DNA of 10,479 bases from Pseudomonadota bacterium. Its GTDB lineage: Bacteria > Pseudomonadota > Gammaproteobacteria > Legionellales > Legionellaceae. Of this stretch, positions 7,928 to 10,479 are shown piece by piece. A program made the translations under genes and the position numbers. Position 1 is the stretch's first letter. The number at the start of each line of letters is the position of its first letter. The notes beneath the pieces were generated by a model. It did no database searches. It saw nothing but the letters and a program-made list of their open reading frames with translations, and was not told where the DNA came from. The DNA lies in contig JAKBCM010000037.1 of the NCBI GenBank assembly GCA_021807845.1, forward strand, positions 1 through 10,479, written 5' to 3'.

Positions 7928-7955
7928 ACGATAACATAGTGGAAATATAGGTCAA
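7928..7955 (-). promoter_or_regulatory. Candidate sigma-70 promoter for the exonuclease gene
   Basis: On the minus strand TTGACC (5 of 6 matches to the -35 consensus; plus-strand 7950-7955) is separated by 16 bp from TATCGT (4 of 6 matches to -10; 7928-7933). The predicted transcript would start near 7921, giving an untranslated leader of about 25 bases before the ATG at 7896. The -35 box touches the neighbouring inverted repeat region. Confidence 0.4.
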
Positions 7956-7959
7956 AGTA

Positions 7960-8036
7960 GAGTTCATTCTGCCAAAAGACTGGCTTTCAGTCTAAATATT
8001 TGTTACTAATACCACTTTGATCATCAGGATGAACTC
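7960..8036 (+). repeat. Inverted repeat in the divergent intergenic region, right arm over the lipoprotein ribosome site
   Basis: A 12-base left arm GAGTTCATTCTG (7960-7971) is complementary to CAGGATGAACTC (8025-8036), with one G-U wobble. Inside lies a second hairpin, AGACTG (7977-7982) with CAGTCT (7988-7993), loop GCTTT. The right arm contains the only Shine-Dalgarno-like bases (AGGA 8026-8029) ahead of the lipoprotein ATG at 8042. In RNA the structure could hide the ribosome site; as DNA it could be an operator for a dimeric regulator. The pairing is seen; the function is not known. Confidence 0.5.
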
Positions 8037-8041
8037 AAAAT

Positions 8042-8653
8042 ATGAAATATGTTAGTATATTCATCATATCATTGGCTGGCTTGATTTTATCAGGATGTGC
8101 AAGTCGTCCGCCTGCTCATGTTGACAATATTTGTCATGTATTTAAACAATATCCGCGTTGGTATGACGATTCCTTAGATGTACAACGACGATGGCGTGTG
8201 CCGGTTGCAGTCCAGATGGCTATCATTCACCAAGAGTCAAAGTTTGATGCTACAGCACGACCTGAACGGACCAAACTTTTGTGGATTATTCCTTGGAAAC
8301 GTCCTTCAACTGCTTATGGTTATACACAAGCATTAAATGGTACATGGTCTTTATATCGACACTCACAAGGCAGTCTTTGGGCTTCGAGACAAAGTTTTTC
8401 AGATGGGGTTGATTTTATTGGATGGTATGCCAATGAGGCTTATAAAAAAGCAGGAATCCCAAGAGATAATGCTTATGCTCTATACTTGGCGTATCATGAG
8501 GGAGTAGGTGGATATCAACAGAAAACGTATTTGAAAAAAAATTGGCTCATTGGCGTTGCACATAAAGTCAGTGCGAGAGCGCAAATTTATCAAGCGCAAC
8601 TTGAAGGATGTCATCGAGCTTTAGGAAAAAAATCATGGTTTGGGATAAAGTGA
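8042..8653 (+). CDS. SLT-domain lipoprotein, probable lytic murein transglycosylase
   Basis: A 203-residue protein with a lipoprotein signal: short charged start, hydrophobic core and lipobox LSGC with lipidated Cys19, so it is most likely anchored in the inner face of the outer membrane or in the periplasmic leaflet. The rest is a lysozyme-like SLT domain. Glu65 in HQESKF is the expected catalytic acid, GYTQ (93-96) matches the second SLT motif, and AYHEGVGGY (150-158) takes the place of the AYNAGxG motif. Such enzymes cleave the MurNAc-GlcNAc bond of peptidoglycan to give 1,6-anhydroMurNAc. An insertion of roughly 15 residues with a hydrophobic LLWIIPW patch (79-85) separates the first two motifs; it may be a membrane or substrate contact. 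The His in place of Asn in AYNAG is a departure. It lies 53 bp before adk on the same strand. The ribosome site is weak (AGGA, 12 bases from ATG) and lies inside an inverted repeat arm. Confidence 0.8.
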   Translation: MKYVSIFIISLAGLILSGCASRPPAHVDNICHVFKQYPRWYDDSLDVQRRWRVPVAVQMAIIHQESKFDATARPERTKLLWIIPWKRPSTAYGYTQALNGTWSLYRHSQGSLWASRQSFSDGVDFIGWYANEAYKKAGIPRDNAYALYLAYHEGVGGYQQKTYLKKNWLIGVAHKVSARAQIYQAQLEGCHRALGKKSWFGIK

Positions 8654-8692
8654 CAATTAAGTCGTGAAGAGTTACGATACCAGCTTAAATAT

Positions 8693-8699
8693 AGGGGAG
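8693..8699 (+). promoter_or_regulatory. Strong Shine-Dalgarno deciding the adk start
   Basis: AGGGGAG ends seven bases before the ATG at 8707. The in-frame ATG at 8716, which would give the standard Adk N-terminus, has only GAGG three bases upstream, so the earlier codon is favoured. An ATG at 8703 is in another frame. Confidence 0.7.
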
Positions 8700-8706
8700 C
8701 TGATGA

Positions 8707-9372
<666 letters not shown>

Positions 9373-9380
9373 GGGAATAT

Positions 9381-9755
9381 ATGTCTATGTCGAGCCGCGT
9401 CATATCTATCAGCGCTGATCAATTCGAAACGTTGATTCAAGATAATCAGATTGTGATTATTGATTTTTGGGCAGAGTGGTGTGCGCCATGCAAACAATTT
9501 GCTCATGTTTTTGAAAAGGTTGCAGAACGGTATGATTCTATTGTTTTTGCAAAAGTGAATATTCAACAAGAAAATGAATTAGCAGAAGTCTTTCAGATCC
9601 GCTCCATTCCGCATCTCATGGTTTTTAAACAAGGGATTGTGATTTACTCCGAAGCTGGCAGCATGCCAGAATCAACACTCAAAGAATTGGCACAGCAAGC
9701 ATTAGATGCTGATGTGTCAGAGATTAAATCTCAACTCGATGAAGAGGAGCGGTAA
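9381..9755 (+). CDS. Thioredoxin-family protein with CAPC active site
   Basis: A 124-residue thioredoxin fold. The active site is WCAPCK (33-38) with redox cysteines 34 and 37, preceded by the strand VIIDFWAEW, and the cis-proline lies in SIPHL at Pro77. There is no signal peptide, so it acts in the cytoplasm as a disulfide reductant, presumably recharged by thioredoxin reductase. CAPC replaces the usual CGPC, which is expected to alter redox potential or partner choice; the protein is therefore not called trxA. The C-terminus has an acidic helical extension of about 15 residues beyond the fold, ending DEEER. The Shine-Dalgarno AGGGGA (9371-9376) begins inside the adk stop codon, implying coupling to adk. 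ATG 9381 is four bases from it and ATG 9387 ten bases; the latter would give MSSRVIS, closer to usual thioredoxins, so the exact start is uncertain by two residues. Confidence 0.88.
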   Translation: MSMSSRVISISADQFETLIQDNQIVIIDFWAEWCAPCKQFAHVFEKVAERYDSIVFAKVNIQQENELAEVFQIRSIPHLMVFKQGIVIYSEAGSMPESTLKELAQQALDADVSEIKSQLDEEER

Positions 9756-9773
9756 CGCGCTTGTCGCTCTTTT
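9747..9773 (+). terminator. Rho-independent terminator of the adk-thioredoxin unit, overlapping the stop codon
   Basis: GAGCGGTAA (9747-9755) pairs with TTGTCGCTC (9761-9769), with two internal wobble pairs, around the loop CGCGC; TTTT (9770-9773) follows at once. The left arm contains the last codons and the stop of the thioredoxin gene, and the T-run reaches the stop codon of the convergent glpD, so the 17-bp intergenic gap is nearly all terminator. Confidence 0.6.
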
Positions 9774-10479
9774 CAAACCGTGTCGGGAACATGAATCTGT
9801 TTCAGATATTCAGAGAGATGATTCTTTTCTCGCTCATTCATAGACAAACCTAGTTTTGTCCGCCGCCACAGAATGTCATCCGGATGAGTTGCCCATTCTT
9901 GATGAACCAGATAGTCGATTTCTGCTTGATAGAGAGTAGGGGAGAAGCAGGCTCCTAGATCTTTCATGGACTGACAATCCTTCAAGATATGTTCTATGCG
10001 TGTTCCATATTGATTGATATAACGTGCCAACGTATCAGGATCTAACCAATCATAGTTTTGCTGGGCAAGTTTCGTATACGTACTCATCGCCATATTATCC
10101 CATGTAGCTCCAGGTAAAAGCGTGTGCTCGGTCAATGATTTACCCATTTCTGGAAAAACAGGTAGGAGTTTATCTATCGCATGCAAGGCAAGTTTGCGGT
10201 AGGTGGTTAACTTTCCACCTAAGATGGTGACAGCTGGCGCGGGAAGGTCGGCATAATGCAGCGCATAATCTCGACTTAAGTGACTCGGTGTTTTGTTATG
10301 GTCGGATAATAATGTTCTTATACCACTCCAAGTAGTAATGATTTCATCATGTTTTAGCTGTTTGTTAAAATAAGGTTGGATGAGATTAAATAAATAATCG
10401 ATTTCTTCTGGAGCAATCTGAACGTTGTTTGGTGTATCAGAAAAAGCCACATCGGTTGTACCAATCAATGTATGGCCAT
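9773..10479 (-). CDS. glpD: Aerobic glycerol-3-phosphate dehydrogenase, C-terminal part (runs off the right edge)
   Basis: The minus-strand frame is open to the window end: codons before the TTG at 10468 read G-H-T, so this is the C-terminal 230-odd residues of a longer protein. It matches the second half of GlpD as I know it from E. coli: IGTTDV near the beginning, TTWSGIRTL, SRDYAL, and the FAD/substrate-region motif ILGGKLTTYRKLA, then the helical C-terminal cap with HEWATHPDDILWRRTKLG. E. coli GlpD is about 500 residues, so roughly the first 270 lie beyond the edge. The enzyme oxidises glycerol-3-phosphate to dihydroxyacetone phosphate at the inner face of the cytoplasmic membrane and feeds electrons via FAD to ubiquinone. 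It converges with the thioredoxin gene at a 17-bp gap. Glycerol metabolism genes such as glpK would be expected nearby but are not visible here. Confidence 0.95.
   Translation of the reverse strand, partial: GHTLIGTTDVAFSDTPNNVQIAPEEIDYLFNLIQPYFNKQLKHDEIITTWSGIRTLLSDHNKTPSHLSRDYALHYADLPAPAVTILGGKLTTYRKLALHAIDKLLPVFPEMGKSLTEHTLLPGATWDNMAMSTYTKLAQQNYDWLDPDTLARYINQYGTRIEHILKDCQSMKDLGACFSPTLYQAEIDYLVHQEWATHPDDILWRRTKLGLSMNEREKNHLSEYLKQIHVPDTV

Noticed and set aside
8662..8678. GAGTTACGA in the gap before adk, identical to the right arm of the hairpin at 7099-7107
   Set aside because: Only nine bases are shared and the flanks differ; the local TCGT/ACGA pairing is too short to call a terminator.
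8703..8705. ATG four bases before the adk start
   Set aside because: It is in a different frame from the adenylate kinase motifs.
10466..10468. TTG as start of a short GlpD-like protein
   Set aside because: Coding continues upstream to the window edge with residues typical of GlpD, so the gene is cut by the edge, not short.

Overview
The window looks like a chromosomal segment of a gammaproteobacterium of the Legionella type. The reasons are the moderately AT-rich coding sequence, a very large eukaryotic-like multidomain protein ending in a HRGW-plus-membrane-segment tail that I recall from many Legionella proteins, and a core block (RimI-like acetyltransferase, PolB-type exonuclease, SLT lipoprotein, adenylate kinase, thioredoxin, glycerol-3-phosphate dehydrogenase) that fits that group. 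The genus assignment is inference from memory of protein families, not a database result.

Left half (1-6517): accessory, probably host-directed. A giant plus-strand ORF enters from outside the window and ends at 4996. It reads, in order, as LRR-like repeats, a transglutaminase-like domain with a Cys-His-Asp triad, a charged linker, several degenerate AAA-like modules without a P-loop, two AAA modules with intact Walker A and B motifs, a helical region, and one membrane segment near the C-terminus. After a 48-bp AT-rich gap comes a class A FAD monooxygenase-like protein (5045-6517) with its own helical C-terminal domain. A small hairpin with a T-run follows it.

Right half (6600-10479): housekeeping genes. 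A RimI-like N-acetyltransferase (+) and a DEDDy 3'-5' exonuclease (-) converge on a 9-bp-stem hairpin. The exonuclease and an SLT-domain lipoprotein (+) diverge from a 145-bp region holding a candidate exonuclease promoter and an inverted repeat whose right arm covers the lipoprotein's weak Shine-Dalgarno. The lipoprotein is followed by adk and a thioredoxin-family gene. The thioredoxin Shine-Dalgarno begins inside the adk stop codon, so these two are very likely co-transcribed. A terminator overlapping the thioredoxin stop separates them from the convergent 3' part of glpD, which runs off the right edge.

No tRNA, rRNA, CRISPR array, insertion sequence or integrase was seen. No gene-free gap exceeds 145 bp. 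The most notable object is the giant protein, which joins a thiol-enzyme-like domain to a serial, mostly degenerate AAA array reminiscent of midasin, dynein or RNF213 architecture.
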